Shown: positions 1 through 8,670, counted from the first letter of the stretch. The stretch is DNA of 64,000 nt from Bacillus pinisoli (GCF_023036475.1 NZ_JAJQKI010000001.1:124001-188000); one strand, 5' to 3'. The notes: a model not told the origin generated them from the sequence alone. Numbers and translations: made by a program.

Positions 1-372
1 CAGATTGGGAGATAGAAACATAAATAGTTTATCATAAAAAGCAAGTCCTGACTTCCCCTTGTTTTCTTCCATCATCCTAGTTTCTCTCTGATTGATTGGA
101 AATATAAACACTGGTATATCAGGACCTTTTTGTTTTTTGCGGAGTGAACGATAGAGTTTATCAACCTCACTCCAGTAATCTAATTCAATTAGTTGATTCA
201 CTTCTTTATTTCTGTTAAATATAGATGGTTTATACATGCCATATAAACACAGATAATCGTAAATTTCTCGTGGAGAGTTTCCCTTAAAGTATTTTACTAA
301 GTGCTCACAGAGCTGAATTGGGTTTTCCCCTGATTGAGACAACCACTCTTTCGTATCGATGACAGCCAACAC
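1..372 (-). CDS. yjaZ: YjaZ-like DUF2268 protein, N-terminal part (cut by window edge)
   Basis: Open frame of 124 codons running off the left edge. The start is a GTG at 372, chosen because AAGGAG lies 6 nt upstream; a TTG follows directly. The protein begins VLAVIDTKEWLSQSG and is hydrophilic. Identification rests on position: in B. subtilis yjaZ follows fabHA-fabF, as here. The DUF2268 family is predicted to be zinc-protease-like, but the part that would carry an HExxH motif lies outside the window, so that activity cannot be checked. It is separated from fabF by a strong terminator and so is probably transcribed on its own. Confidence 0.65.
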   Translation of the reverse strand, partial: MLAVIDTKEWLSQSGENPIQLCEHLVKYFKGNSPREIYDYLCLYGMYKPSIFNRNKEVNQLIELDYWSEVDKLYRSLRKKQKGPDIPVFIFPINQRETRMMEENKGKSGLAFYDKLFMFLSPNL

Positions 373-460
373 TTTTCACTCCTTAACATTTTTACAGCTA
401 TTATATGAGGAGTGTATGAACTTGTTAGCCCTTACATATTCATTATAGATGAAATTCCTA

Positions 461-496
461 TAAAAAAACCTGTCAAAATATTTCCATTGACAGGTT
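461..496 (-). terminator. Intrinsic terminator of fabH-fabF
   Basis: Inverted repeat AACCTGTCAA / TTGACAGGTT with a 9-nt loop. On the minus strand it is followed directly by a run of T, just beyond the fabF stop codon. Confidence 0.85.
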
Positions 497-507
497 GAAC
501 AGTATAA

Positions 508-1746
508 TTATTCGTATTTTTTGAATATTAATGTAGCGTTGTGTCCACCGAATCCTAGGGAGTTACTTAGGACAGCATACACTTCTTGCTTTCTCGCCAC
601 GTCAGGAACATAATCTAAATCACAATCTGGGTCTGGTGTTTTAATGTTTATAGTTGGTGGTATGATTCCTTCTGAAATCGCCATTACAGAAAAAATTGCT
701 TCAACGCCACCAGCTGCGCCTAACAGGTGTCCTGTCATTGATTTAGTTGATCCTACTGCCATTTTATACGCATGCTCTCCGAACACTTCTTTTACAGCCA
801 TTGTTTCAAATTTATCATTGTATGGAGTGCTTGTTCCATGAGCATTCATATACGTAATTTGTTCAGGTTGTAAGCCAGAATCTTTTAGAGCCTGTCTCAT
901 TGCACGAACTCCACCCTCTCCTGCTGGAGCAGGCTGCGTGATATGGTAAGCATCCCCTGTTGCACCGTATCCAACGATTTCAGCATAGATTTTGGCCCCT
1001 CTTTCAAGTGCGTGGTCAAGCTCTTCTAATATTAGGATACCTGCACCTTCTCCCATAACAAACCCATCACGGTTTAAATCAAATGGGCGGCTAGCTGTCT
1101 CAGGATCTGGATTAAAAGATAGTGCCTTCATAGAACTGAATCCTGCAAATGCCATATTTGTTAAAGGTGCTTCTGTTCCACCTGTTACCATTACATCTGC
1201 ATCACCACGTTGTATAACCTTAAAGGCATCTCCAATTGAGTTTGCACCAGATGCACAAGCTGTTACTGTACATGAATTAATCCCTCTTGCTCCTAATGCA
1301 ATGGAAACTTGACCTGCTGCCATATCCGGAATCATCATTGGTACATAAAATGGACTTACTCTTCTGTAGCCTTTTGCTTGGAAATTTTGGTATTGTTCTT
1401 CATGTGTTTCCATCCCTCCAATACCTGAACCAATCCAAACTCCTACACGTGGAGCAATCTCTTCTGTTATAGTAAGGTCTGCATCTTTAACAGCCATTAG
1501 TGAAGCTGCTAGAGCATATTGTGTAAATCTGTCCATCTTCTTTGCATCTTTACGATCCATAAATTCTTCAGGATTAAAATCCTTTAGTTCAGCTGCTACT
1601 TTAGCTGGAAAATCATCAGGATTAACTCGTGTAAGTGGTCCAATACCAGACACTCCGTTAATTAGGTTATCCCAAGTTGTTTCTAAATTATTTCCGATTG
1701 GAGATAGAATTCCAAGTCCTGTTACAACTACTCGTTTTTTTTCCAT
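508..1746 (-). CDS. fabF: 3-oxoacyl-ACP synthase II (FabF)
   Basis: Condensing enzyme that extends acyl-ACP with malonyl-ACP in the cytoplasmic type II fatty acid cycle. The protein is 412 aa, the family's usual length. The Cys-His-His catalytic set is visible: C164 in [12 protein letters not shown]303 in [11 protein letters not shown] and H340 in [13 protein letters not shown]. The frame is open further upstream to a GTG at 1758, but that codon overlaps the AAAGGAG ribosome binding site, so the ATG at 1746 ([10 protein letters not shown]) is taken as the start. It lies 86 bp downstream of fabH with no terminator between them, so the two form one operon that inherits FapR control from the fabH promoter. 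Confidence 0.96.
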   Translation of the reverse strand: MEKKRVVVTGLGILSPIGNNLETTWDNLINGVSGIGPLTRVNPDDFPAKVAAELKDFNPEEFMDRKDAKKMDRFTQYALAASLMAVKDADLTITEEIAPRVGVWIGSGIGGMETHEEQYQNFQAKGYRRVSPFYVPMMIPDMAAGQVSIALGARGINSCTVTACASGANSIGDAFKVIQRGDADVMVTGGTEAPLTNMAFAGFSSMKALSFNPDPETASRPFDLNRDGFVMGEGAGILILEELDHALERGAKIYAEIVGYGATGDAYHITQPAPAGEGGVRAMRQALKDSGLQPEQITYMNAHGTSTPYNDKFETMAVKEVFGEHAYKMAVGSTKSMTGHLLGAAGGVEAIFSVMAISEGIIPPTINIKTPDPDCDLDYVPDVARKQEVYAVLSNSLGFGGHNATLIFKKYE

Positions 1747-1832
1747 TGCTACAAACACTCCTTTACCTGTAATAAAATTTATTTGAATGATAGCTGAAGT
1801 TAATCTTTAGTTTTGTTTACCCAGAAGGGAGA

Positions 1833-2765
1833 CTATCTTCCCCAGCGTAATGCAACTGCTCCCCAAGTTAATCCTCCACCGAATCCTACCATGACAAGAA
1901 GATCATCTTCCTTAATCTTTCCTTGTTCTAATTCTTCTACAATCGCCATCGGAATAGATGCTGCGGATGTATTTCCGTATTTAGCGACTGTTTTTGCCAT
2001 TTTTTCTTCTGGTAACTCTAGTCGTTGTCTTGCTGCTTCCATAATTCTAATATTAGCTTGGTGCGGGATTAGAAAGTCTACATCTTCTTTATTGAGTCCT
2101 GCTTTCTCTAGAACATTAAGACTGGATTCTCCCATTTGACGCACAGCAAATTTAAACACTTCTCTTCCGTTCATTACAATAAAATCATCTTGATATAAAT
2201 GTTTCGCTCCGCTCCCGTCAGAACCTAATTCAAACGAAAGGATTCCACGACCTTCAGAAACTGGTCCCATAACTGCTGCACCTGCACCGTCACCGAATAA
2301 TACTGCCGTGTTACGATCATTCCAATCTGTAATCTTTGATAACTTCTCTACGCCGACCACCAAAATGTTTCGGTAAACCTTTGATTCAATGAACTGTTTT
2401 GCCATAACCATCCCATACATAAAACCAGCACATGCTGCTCCGACATCAAAAGCAGCTGCATTTTTCGCCCCAAGTTTCTCTTGAATTAAACATGCGACTG
2501 AAGGAAATGGATGATCTGGGGTAACAGTAGCCACTACAATTAAATCAATATCCTCAGGAGATATCCCTGCATCTTCAATTGCTTTTTGTGATGCAAAATA
2601 TGCCATATCTGATGTATCTATATCATCTGAAGCTACTCTTCGTTCTTCAATACCCGTTCTTGTACGTATCCATTCGTCAGAAGTATCTACTATCTGTTCG
2701 AGATCCTTATTAGTAAGGATCTTTTCAGGGAGATAGCGTCCAATTCCAATAATTCCAGCATTCAT
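1833..2765 (-). CDS. fabH: 3-oxoacyl-ACP synthase III (FabH)
   Basis: Initiates fatty acid synthesis by condensing an acyl-CoA primer with malonyl-ACP. In Bacillus the enzyme prefers branched primers (family knowledge). The 310-aa protein shows the full triad: C112 in [12 protein letters not shown]235 in [14 protein letters not shown] (the ACP-docking and catalytic segment) and N265 in [11 protein letters not shown]. The ATG at 2765 has AAAAGGGG upstream. It is first in the fabH-fabF operon, and its promoter carries a FapR-like operator. It corresponds to B. subtilis fabHA, which sits in the same med-comZ-yjzB-fabHA-fabF order. A more divergent ketoacyl synthase III relative occurs at 61453-62469. 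Confidence 0.95.
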   Translation of the reverse strand: MNAGIIGIGRYLPEKILTNKDLEQIVDTSDEWIRTRTGIEERRVASDDIDTSDMAYFASQKAIEDAGISPEDIDLIVVATVTPDHPFPSVACLIQEKLGAKNAAAFDVGAACAGFMYGMVMAKQFIESKVYRNILVVGVEKLSKITDWNDRNTAVLFGDGAGAAVMGPVSEGRGILSFELGSDGSGAKHLYQDDFIVMNGREVFKFAVRQMGESSLNVLEKAGLNKEDVDFLIPHQANIRIMEAARQRLELPEEKMAKTVAKYGNTSAASIPMAIVEELEQGKIKEDDLLVMVGFGGGLTWGAVALRWGR

Positions 2766-2800
2766 GGAAAAACCCCTTTTCCGTTATTTTATTATCAAAT

Positions 2801-2819
2801 ATTATGACTTGGTACTAAT
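2801..2819 (-). promoter_or_regulatory. FapR operator upstream of fabH
   Basis: Read on the minus strand the 19 bases are ATTAGTACCAAGTCATAAT. From memory, the B. subtilis FapR consensus is ATTAGTACCTAGTCTTAAT, which matches at 17 of 19 positions. The site touches the -10 element and lies 36 bp before the start codon, where a bound FapR would block transcription. FapR represses lipid genes and is released by malonyl-CoA. Confidence 0.8.
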
Positions 2820-2846
2820 TTTATAGTAAATTTATCTTTTTTTCAA
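2818..2846 (-). promoter_or_regulatory. Sigma-A-type promoter of fabH-fabF
   Basis: On the minus strand TTGAAA and TAAAAT are separated by 17 bp, directly before the FapR box. A shifted -10 reading (TATAAA, 15-bp spacing) is also possible. Confidence 0.6.
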
Positions 2847-2958
2847 TTGTTTTCACCTTTCTATTTTTTTGAGGCTATTGTCTATATCACTCGGAAGCTT
2901 TCCTCATAAATTAATACTAGATACAACTGTTCTAATCCATTTATTAGGAGGTGTTAAC

Positions 2959-3225
2959 ATGAGTGATCAAGCAAATGACAAAAATACCAAGTTAAGTCGT
3001 TTTGATCAGTTAATGTTTGGAGCGAGAAAAACGGAGTCAACTGATAAGAGAGAGGCACCTACTAGCAATAACAATAGTCCTAACTCTAGTACCTCTTCAG
3101 AAGGAAAATTTGACTTATTTCAAATGATGCAGAGTGTAGATGAGCTTATGTCAAATGTGAAACAAATCAAACCAATGGTTCAACAACTTGCCCCTCTCCT
3201 AGATATGTTTAAACAAAAAAAATAG
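2959..3225 (+). CDS. yjzB: YjzB-like small protein
   Basis: An 88-aa hydrophilic protein beginning MSDQANDKNTKLSRFDQLMF. The ATG at 2959 is preceded by AGGAGG, so the longer upstream reading is rejected. The middle (about residues 25-45) is rich in Ser, Asn and Thr and probably disordered. The C-terminal part, LFQMMQSVDELMSNVKQIKP and onward, looks like an amphipathic helix. It lies between comZ and fabH on the opposite strand, exactly the B. subtilis yjzB arrangement. No function is known to me. Confidence 0.75.
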   Translation: MSDQANDKNTKLSRFDQLMFGARKTESTDKREAPTSNNNSPNSSTSSEGKFDLFQMMQSVDELMSNVKQIKPMVQQLAPLLDMFKQKK

Positions 3226-3256
3226 ACGCTCAGTGGAAGCGTCTATTACTTTTTTT
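3221..3256 (+). terminator. Intrinsic terminator of yjzB
   Basis: Ten-bp perfect stem AATAGACGCT / AGCGTCTATT with a 7-nt loop, followed by a run of T, overlapping the yjzB stop codon. Confidence 0.85.
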
Positions 3257-3264
3257 AAATAAAA

Positions 3265-3380
3265 TGCTCTTTTCGTATAGATTGTTGCTTCGTACAAATC
3301 CCAAAAGCCGGATTTGTACTTACTAGTTTAATGTCACCTAATTTTCAATGCTAGTGAGCAACACTTATACAAATAGTATT
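3265..3380 (+). repeat. MITE-like dispersed repeat, degenerate copy A
   Basis: The left end, TGCTCTTTTCGTATAGATTG then TTGCTT, matches the termini of the copies at 16385, 33960 and 60239. It is followed by the same internal hairpin (TACAAATCC / GGATTTGTA). The right terminus is not clearly recognisable, so the end coordinate is approximate. Confidence 0.55.
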
Positions 3381-3386
3381 TGTAGT

Positions 3387-3572
3387 TTAGTTTTCTGTTG
3401 CCTCTGATTTTCCTAGCTCATATGCGTCTGACATCACTTTCGTTAAAAGTTCAATCACGGGCTGCATCTTAGACATATCTAATTCTATACCGGAGTCATC
3501 TAAGATGGCTTTTGCCTCGGGTAAGTACTTCATCGCTATTTGCATAAACTGCATTTGTTTTTGTGCATCCAT
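3387..3572 (-). CDS. comZ: ComZ, competence regulator
   Basis: A 61-aa protein, MDAQKQMQFMQIAMKYLPEA and onward, closely similar to B. subtilis ComZ in length and in the QIAMKYLPEAK and AYELGKS segments. ComZ negatively affects expression of the comG DNA-uptake operon in B. subtilis. Its AAGGAG ribosome binding site overlaps the stop codon of med 14 bp upstream, so med and comZ are translated from one mRNA. The predicted structure is two short helices with many Met and Leu residues. Confidence 0.88.
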   Translation of the reverse strand: MDAQKQMQFMQIAMKYLPEAKAILDDSGIELDMSKMQPVIELLTKVMSDAYELGKSEATEN

Positions 3573-3586
3573 TTTTTTGGCTCCTT

Positions 3587-4543
3587 TTAGTCAATTTGAT
3601 TGGGAAGATTACCTGTTTTTATGTAGGTACTCACTGCTTCATCAACATCTGCTATTAATTCTTGACTTACGTCGGGACTATATTTCCCTAAAGTTATAAC
3701 TTTATCATCAAAATCATAATAAATATTACCACTTTTGAGAGATCCAGCGTTAAATTCTTTTGCTACTTCTTCATAAAGCATATCGACATGTTGTATAGTG
3801 CTTGTTAAGACGGTTGCTTGACCAATATCAGACTGATCTGAAATATAGCCAATAGCATATAAGCCATTTTCTTTAATACGCTCAATGACAGGTACATTGA
3901 ATCCATCTCCTGCAGGGTAGATTACATCTACTCCTTCGTTCATCATACTCTCCAATTGCGTAAGTGCCTTTTGGGGATCATTCCAATCCTCGGTATAACT
4001 TATTTTCACTTTTACATCAGGGTTTTGATGGATGGCCCCTTCAAAAAACCCGTTTACCTCTGGTTGCCATTCAAAGGCTGCAATGACACCCACTTTGTTT
4101 GTTTTCGTCATCTCACCTGCAATCATTCCACCAAAGAAACCCATTGCATCAGCTTTAAAAGTTAAGCTTGTTACGTTATTTCCACGGACATCTCCGTTAA
4201 AACAAACAAAATGAATATCTGGATATTTCTCAGCTAATTTATTAAACCAAGGTGCATATTCACTTCCATGGCCAAAAATTAGATTAACTCCTTTTTCAGA
4301 GAGCTCCTCAATCGCCTGAGCTACATTTGCTTCGTTATTCATCGCCTCTTTATAGTAAACATCTACCGAAAGATTGGATTGTATTTTTAGTAAGCCCTTA
4401 TATCCTTTTGTCCCCCATACTTGGTCATTAATGGTTTCAGGCACTAGTAGGCCAACTTTTTCAATGTTTCCGGTTCCCGTCGCATTCGCACAACCTGATA
4501 AGATTATAATAAGAAGTAGAAGTGCAATAAATGGTTTTCTCAT
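3587..4543 (-). CDS. med: Med, BMP-family lipoprotein, positive regulator of comK
   Basis: A 318-aa lipoprotein with a signal peptide ending in lipobox LSGC (C18). It is followed by a basic-membrane-protein (BMP/PnrA) periplasmic-binding fold, with EKVGLLVPETINDQVWGTKG near the start and a glycine-rich central region. In B. subtilis Med stimulates comK and is encoded directly ahead of comZ. The first helix is also proposed to act as a membrane anchor. The same order here makes the name secure. A second BMP-type lipoprotein sits at 22372-23352 next to a chemoreceptor, so the window holds two members of this fold with apparently different jobs. Confidence 0.85.
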   Translation of the reverse strand: MRKPFIALLLLIIILSGCANATGTGNIEKVGLLVPETINDQVWGTKGYKGLLKIQSNLSVDVYYKEAMNNEANVAQAIEELSEKGVNLIFGHGSEYAPWFNKLAEKYPDIHFVCFNGDVRGNNVTSLTFKADAMGFFGGMIAGEMTKTNKVGVIAAFEWQPEVNGFFEGAIHQNPDVKVKISYTEDWNDPQKALTQLESMMNEGVDVIYPAGDGFNVPVIERIKENGLYAIGYISDQSDIGQATVLTSTIQHVDMLYEEVAKEFNAGSLKSGNIYYDFDDKVITLGKYSPDVSQELIADVDEAVSTYIKTGNLPNQID

Positions 4544-4617
4544 AAAAGTGAGTCACTTCCTTTAATAACCTAGATTCAATTTAGTTCTTTCTTTCTAAAC
4601 TTGTCCAGTTTATTTTA

Positions 4618-4643
4618 CCCTTTAACCATTAAAATGGTAAAGG
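4618..4643 (-). terminator. Hairpin downstream of a med-divergent intergenic region
   Basis: Near-palindrome CCTTTAACCATT / AATGGTAAAGG with one bulged base, in the gap between med and the upstream epimerase gene (same strand). The T-tract on the minus strand is weak, so it may be a terminator of the epimerase gene or a protein-binding site. Confidence 0.35.
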
Positions 4644-4680
4644 ATAAATCCTGTAATCTTCAATTACCTTTCATTTACTC

Positions 4681-5553
4681 CTAATTTCTTCCAATATCTT
4701 TAGTGAGTGTGTGGATAAACTCTTTTTGTTTCTCTATTCCCTCCTGAATAGATACAGAAGGTGAAAAGGATAATAATTCTTGAGCCTTCTCACTCGAGAG
4801 TGTAATAGTATTTTCTCCTCTTTGTTTATTTGATTTATTTATTATATAGGCTATCCCTTTTGCCCATTCGTCTACTTTCCCAGTTGTAATATGAATAATT
4901 TCGCTTCTTGATTCTGAAATTCCTGCTTGAACTAATGCCTCAACTGCATCATCAATAAACAAAACATCTCCTTTATACTCATCCCAAGTCTCTCCATGTT
5001 TGTGTTCGTTCTGAAGCAACTGATGGTAGGCAAAACGTTCAGGTTGCCAAGGTCCATATAAAGTTGGCAACCTAAGAAGCAGATACGCAAAACTTTTCTT
5101 CTTATATTCACTCCTGAGTAGGTCCTCTAGTTTGGCGTATACCCTTCCTCTTTCATTAACAGGTAAACTTGGCGTATTTTCCGTAATTTTCTCATGTGTA
5201 CGATGATCTACAACTTCTAAAGTTGAAGCAAAAATTAAGGAGGTGGATGTTGATTGACAGTATTGGATTGCTTCTTTTAGAAGGTCTTCTGCTCTCGCTA
5301 AGTCTTCTCCTCCTGTAACATCTACACAATAAAATAAAGTATCCACTTCCTGTAGTGATTCCCATTCATTATCTTCTATATAGTTAAAATTTGCATTACG
5401 TCCAATCGCCAAAATCTTTTCTTCCTTTAGGTCACTTGCTTGCTCTGATAACTCAATATCTACGCCATGAACAACCACTCCATCATTTAATAACTTGTTT
5501 AACAAGTTATAGCCAATGAAATCGAAAGCTCCTATAATAATTGCTTCTTCCAA
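4681..5553 (-). CDS. NAD-dependent epimerase/dehydratase-like (extended SDR) protein
   Basis: A 290-aa Rossmann-fold protein of the extended SDR type. The N-terminal nucleotide loop is degenerate (IIGAFDFIGYNL instead of GxxGxxG). The segment LLLRLPTLYGPWQPERFAYH, just after the expected catalytic region, is typical of sugar-nucleotide epimerases. The canonical YxxxK pair is seen only weakly (YAKLEDLL, about residues 139-146). The start is TTG at 5553, with AAAGGAG 8-9 nt upstream. It occupies the position of yjaV upstream of med in B. subtilis, but I cannot confirm homology from memory. Substrate unknown; a sugar-nucleotide or polyketide-like substrate would be a guess. Confidence 0.7.
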   Translation of the reverse strand: MEEAIIIGAFDFIGYNLLNKLLNDGVVVHGVDIELSEQASDLKEEKILAIGRNANFNYIEDNEWESLQEVDTLFYCVDVTGGEDLARAEDLLKEAIQYCQSTSTSLIFASTLEVVDHRTHEKITENTPSLPVNERGRVYAKLEDLLRSEYKKKSFAYLLLRLPTLYGPWQPERFAYHQLLQNEHKHGETWDEYKGDVLFIDDAVEALVQAGISESRSEIIHITTGKVDEWAKGIAYIINKSNKQRGENTITLSSEKAQELLSFSPSVSIQEGIEKQKEFIHTLTKDIGRN

Positions 5554-5710
5554 GTGAATAGCTCCTTTCCATTCTTTCCTCTTCTATCCTATGACGCTTT
5601 TTAAACATTCTATGACGATTAACCATACAGATTCCATTTTCTGTGAGAATGAGAAAAGAAAAGCTAGTAATGTTTATTTCTACTAGCTGGACACTAAGCG
5701 ATAAACACAA

Positions 5711-5738
5711 TAAAAGCCCCATTTTGAATGGGGCTCTT
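5711..5738 (-). terminator. Intrinsic terminator of the yjaU-like gene
   Basis: Nine-bp stem AGCCCCATT / AATGGGGCT with a short loop and TTTTATT following on the minus strand, immediately after the stop codon. Confidence 0.8.
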
Positions 5739-6468
5739 AAAGGGTCTTCTCATTTTTACTAAAAAATTGGAGGATCGAACTTCCTATTCCAAATCTTTTT
5801 TCATTAAGATGTAAAGTAAGCTGAATAGGTGAATATTCCTTTCGGCTTTCCTCAAACATTCTAGCTATCTTCTTGGATTGGTAAGTTTGCTCATCTGTAG
5901 AAATCCAGATTTTTACTGGAATTGTTGACTGGTGACTCTTTAAATCCGGTAACTGGGCTAACCCATCTTCTATTATATGCTCTTCCCATTGATAAGCTTC
6001 GACGACTTCTTTAATCATTCTTTTATAGAATAATTTATTTTCCTGCTCGTGTTTTAATTGCTCCTTTAAGCTTAAACAAGGATTAAGCATGGCTACAGAT
6101 CGAATATTTTCTCCCATTTGGTCCATAAGTTCTAGACCTGATAAAGCTCCCATTCCCTCTAATAACAGATGTACATGCTCATTTAGTATTTCTCTCTTCA
6201 TGACAACATGGTATAGTCGCTTTGCAAGGTTTGTGGCTTTAGGAGAGCCCCAATGCCTACCATAAAGGTTAGAGTAAAAGACCGTATAACCACTTCTGAC
6301 AAACTGTTCAATAAACGTATATCTTCCAGCATTTTGAATCCAGAAGCTTGAGTTGCTGTCTACAAAATGATGGCGATCCCCTATAATAAAAATGGCAAAG
6401 CCATTTGGGCGTTCCGGTAAATGAACGACGCTCCATTCTTCGTCTAATAAAAAAAACTGTTGATTCAT
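5737..6468 (-). CDS. YjaU-like alpha/beta-hydrolase-fold protein
   Basis: A 243-aa cytoplasmic protein occupying the position of yjaU. The order of strands, with LLLEGMGALSGLELMDQMG in the nucleophile-elbow region, suggests an alpha/beta-hydrolase fold. The expected Gly-x-Ser-x-Gly is degenerate (GMGALSG), so the usual catalytic serine is not in place and hydrolase activity is doubtful. The ATG at 6468 has GGGGGAG upstream. It is separated by a terminator from the epimerase-like gene that follows it. No substrate can be proposed. Confidence 0.6.
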   Translation of the reverse strand: MNQQFFLLDEEWSVVHLPERPNGFAIFIIGDRHHFVDSNSSFWIQNAGRYTFIEQFVRSGYTVFYSNLYGRHWGSPKATNLAKRLYHVVMKREILNEHVHLLLEGMGALSGLELMDQMGENIRSVAMLNPCLSLKEQLKHEQENKLFYKRMIKEVVEAYQWEEHIIEDGLAQLPDLKSHQSTIPVKIWISTDEQTYQSKKIARMFEESRKEYSPIQLTLHLNEKRFGIGSSILQFFSKNEKTL

Positions 6469-6625
6469 AGATAACTCCCCCGCTCAGGCTCCGTTCCTGG
6501 ATAAGATTCGCGCACATAATAATCTATGTAAGCGTCCCTTCTCTTGAAAGGGGAATTGCCTATTTTATTATTCTTTTCTAAAACTTAGGTGCTTTTCTCC
6601 TTATTTTAACAGGATTAAGTACCCT

Positions 6626-6739
6626 TCAAGATTGTTTCATTTCCTCTATGAGCTCATCTAATCGGTTCTTACCTGTGGCTGTTAAGTTAGACTCTTCTTG
6701 TTCTAACAAGAGCTCAAGTTCTTTTTGTTTATCAGACAT
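6626..6739 (-). CDS. 37-aa acidic small protein
   Basis: Very short gene supported by an excellent ribosome binding site (AAAGGAGGG, 5-6 nt before the ATG at 6739). It encodes MSDKQKELELLLEQEESNLT followed by ATGKNRLDELIEEMKQS. It is almost entirely charged and leucine-rich, so probably one helix or helical hairpin. It lies between yjaU-like and yjzD and is transcribed toward yjaU-like. Not recognised as a named family; conserved small proteins of this kind are common in Bacillaceae. Confidence 0.6.
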   Translation of the reverse strand: MSDKQKELELLLEQEESNLTATGKNRLDELIEEMKQS

Positions 6740-6952
6740 CTAACTCCCTCCTTTAGCTCCACATGTTTGAAGTATGTCTAACTCAATAAATTAGCACCAA
6801 ATAGTTTATTACAAGTATTTTCCTTTACTATCTATTTTATGACTTTACTAAAATAATTTATGAAAATATTCAATCATATTTTTATATACTTATTTTTATT
6901 TCTTACATGTGATACAATACTTTTATATGCTTGTAGAAATAGAGGTGAACGT

Positions 6953-7141
6953 ATGCGTTACTTTTGGACACTTTTCTGGACATTCCTACTCATTCAAATG
7001 GTACTTTATGTAGTAAGCTCCATGCAAGGTGGTACATATGACTTTGTTCAAGGCTCCATTATTGCGGTAGTCTTCTCAATCCTGATTTTCATTTTAGGAG
7101 ATGCATTAGTACCTAAGGAGAATGCTCAAAAACACCATTAA
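6953..7141 (+). CDS. yjzD: YjzD-like DUF2929 membrane protein
   Basis: A 62-aa protein with two transmembrane helices (about residues 3-23 and 33-50) beginning MRYFWTLFWTFLLIQMVLYV. The ATG at 6953 is preceded by AGAGGTGA; the frame extends upstream but without a site. Length and sequence fit the DUF2929 family, which includes B. subtilis YjzD. In B. subtilis yjzC and yjzD are adjacent. Here yjzC lies 4.5 kb away on the other strand, with clpB and a NERD gene between. Function unknown. Confidence 0.75.
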   Translation: MRYFWTLFWTFLLIQMVLYVVSSMQGGTYDFVQGSIIAVVFSILIFILGDALVPKENAQKHH

Positions 7142-7215
7142 GAACAAAGGTAAACGTGCTACAAACCGTCATTGATTTATGATGGCGCATAGGCCGTCCC
7201 TACTTGTTGTTCTAA
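7139..7215 (+). ncRNA. Possible structured RNA in the yjzD 3' untranslated region
   Basis: Just after the yjzD stop, AGAACAA pairs with TTGTTCT about 65 nt later. They enclose a hairpin CCGTCAT / ATGATGG (one G-U pair) and the conserved-looking stretch GGCGCATAGGCCGTCCC. A terminator follows. I do not recognise the family, and chance pairing is possible. Confidence 0.3.
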
Positions 7216-7222
7216 ATATCGT

Positions 7223-7256
7223 AAACCCTTCAGGCCTCGCTTGAAGGGTTTTCATT
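7223..7256 (+). terminator. Intrinsic terminator of yjzD
   Basis: Stem AAACCCTTCA / TTGAAGGGTTT with an 8-nt loop and TTTTCATTATTTT after it. Confidence 0.8.
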
Positions 7257-7270
7257 ATTTTAGGTATACT
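7241..7270 (+). promoter_or_regulatory. Promoter of the small membrane protein gene
   Basis: TTGAAG and TATACT are separated by 18 bp, starting inside the preceding terminator stem. The start codon follows 23 bp later, behind AAAGGAG. Confidence 0.5.
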
Positions 7271-7293
7271 AGAAGAGAAAGGAGAGATTTCAT

Positions 7294-7572
7294 ATGACAC
7301 TAACAAAAAGGGTTTCCACTTGGATTCTCATTGGTTCATCTGTTTCTTGGTTAGTCTGGATACTAGTCGAAACATTAATTGGAAAAGGTTTGGGTTATAA
7401 TGTTCCAGGGTTACTATTTGGGTTAGTCCTCACCTTACTTGCGTTTATACTGTATATCTCTTATTTTAGGCTTCAAAATACAAAACTAATTTATATTCTT
7501 CTGACTACTGGCTGCCTATTCTCAATCACGTTATACATATATGCATACTTCTTTATGCAAGGTCATCATTAA
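7294..7572 (+). CDS. 92-aa three-helix membrane protein
   Basis: Begins MTLTKRVSTWILIGSSVSWL. Three hydrophobic segments are visible at about residues 9-27, 36-56 and 66-88. The start has AAAGGAG 8 nt upstream and an apparent promoter of its own at 7241-7270. It converges on the NERD-domain gene, only 5 bp away. No family recognised and no soluble domain is present. It belongs to the block that separates yjzD from yjzC. Confidence 0.7.
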   Translation: MTLTKRVSTWILIGSSVSWLVWILVETLIGKGLGYNVPGLLFGLVLTLLAFILYISYFRLQNTKLIYILLTTGCLFSITLYIYAYFFMQGHH

Positions 7573-7577
7573 GGTAG

Positions 7578-8606
7578 TCACCAGAACAGTTTATTCGGGG
7601 CATAGTTCCTGTGTGTTATACAATCACATGAGCTACGCTCCAGATTTAATAAATATCTCTTATCCTTTGTTGCTCCTGTCGATTCAAGGCTCATGGATTG
7701 TAATAGGTAAAGTGAGGTACATCTTGATGGTATTTGGAGAAAATCTCTTAGTTCCTTGTTACTAATAGTGTTGCTAATCAGTAATGAGTAGTCTGATAGT
7801 GAATCTATATGAGCTGTTTTTGAATGATCATTACAAGCTGTGCAGTACCACTTCTTTCTTTTCCTTTCCATCGGGATGTAGTTACACGGTGGACAATGCA
7901 CACCTCTTATTACGTCTTCTTTACGTACACCAAAGCTTTCCGCTGATATAGCTTCATGGGTATGATACTTTAATAAAACGGAGGATAATTTTTTCATATC
8001 TTTTGGAGTTATGATTTCTTTTTGATATTTGTCTTTAATAAGGTTCATTCTAAAAGGAAGTTCTGCACGATGGATAATGTTGGATAGTTCGTGAGGAGCG
8101 TATTCAGGAGATGCCTTTATTAATGTGTGGGGGTTACTAAACACAATTAAAGATTCAACAGGAATATTAAACTTATGTAGTCGGATTAATTCCATAAGAT
8201 GTAGTCTCTGACGTTTAATCTGAAGAAGTGGATCTGAGAATGCTTCCTCTACACCGTTGTAAGAACGTATTAGTTGATTAAATTTCTTATCAAAATACAC
8301 GGTTCCTGCGATATTTTTCACTTCAATGATGACGATGAAAGACTTTGTCACAAGTAGAGTATCTAGTTGGAAAAATTGTTCTCGATTAGGTAGCCTTAAA
8401 TCATGAAAAATGTAATCTTCTTTTGTGTGTAACTGGCTTAACTCGTAATCAATGGATTGTTCACCTTTTAGTCCAGCCTTTCTCCTCAAACATTCATCTT
8501 GTAAGGACTGATATTTTGGATGATGCTTCGGTAATCTTCTAAGAAGAGCCTGTAATGTGTATAGTTTTACAGGAAAAGAACGTTCTTTTTTAATCAATTT
8601 ATCCAC
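7578..8606 (-). CDS. NERD-domain protein with C-terminal zinc ribbon
   Basis: A 342-aa cytoplasmic protein. A NERD (nuclease-related) domain spans about residues 45-165, with GEQSIDYEL, FQLDTLLVTKSFIVIIEVKN and a following YFD segment. In this family the conserved E/D and the D...EVK positions match the core of restriction-endonuclease-like folds. Further on, CPPCNYIPMERKRKKWYCTAC forms a four-cysteine zinc ribbon, and the C-terminus is Cys/Ser-rich. The family is linked to DNA processing, but no activity has been shown for most members. It has no obvious partner gene. A 21-bp periodic repeat array lies directly upstream, between this gene and clpB. Confidence 0.8.
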   Translation of the reverse strand: MDKLIKKERSFPVKLYTLQALLRRLPKHHPKYQSLQDECLRRKAGLKGEQSIDYELSQLHTKEDYIFHDLRLPNREQFFQLDTLLVTKSFIVIIEVKNIAGTVYFDKKFNQLIRSYNGVEEAFSDPLLQIKRQRLHLMELIRLHKFNIPVESLIVFSNPHTLIKASPEYAPHELSNIIHRAELPFRMNLIKDKYQKEIITPKDMKKLSSVLLKYHTHEAISAESFGVRKEDVIRGVHCPPCNYIPMERKRKKWYCTACNDHSKTAHIDSLSDYSLLISNTISNKELRDFLQIPSRCTSLYLLQSMSLESTGATKDKRYLLNLERSSCDCITHRNYAPNKLFW

Positions 8607-8670
8607 TCCTTTAATTTTTTCATCTTATCTTCTACTTCTATCGTGAATTCTCCTCTATTCTTAGGTATGT

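Noticed and set aside
5507-5722. Minus-strand 71-codon frame before the epimerase-like gene
   Set aside because: Lies mostly over the intergenic region and the 5' end of the real gene in another frame; the true gene has a better ribosome binding site.
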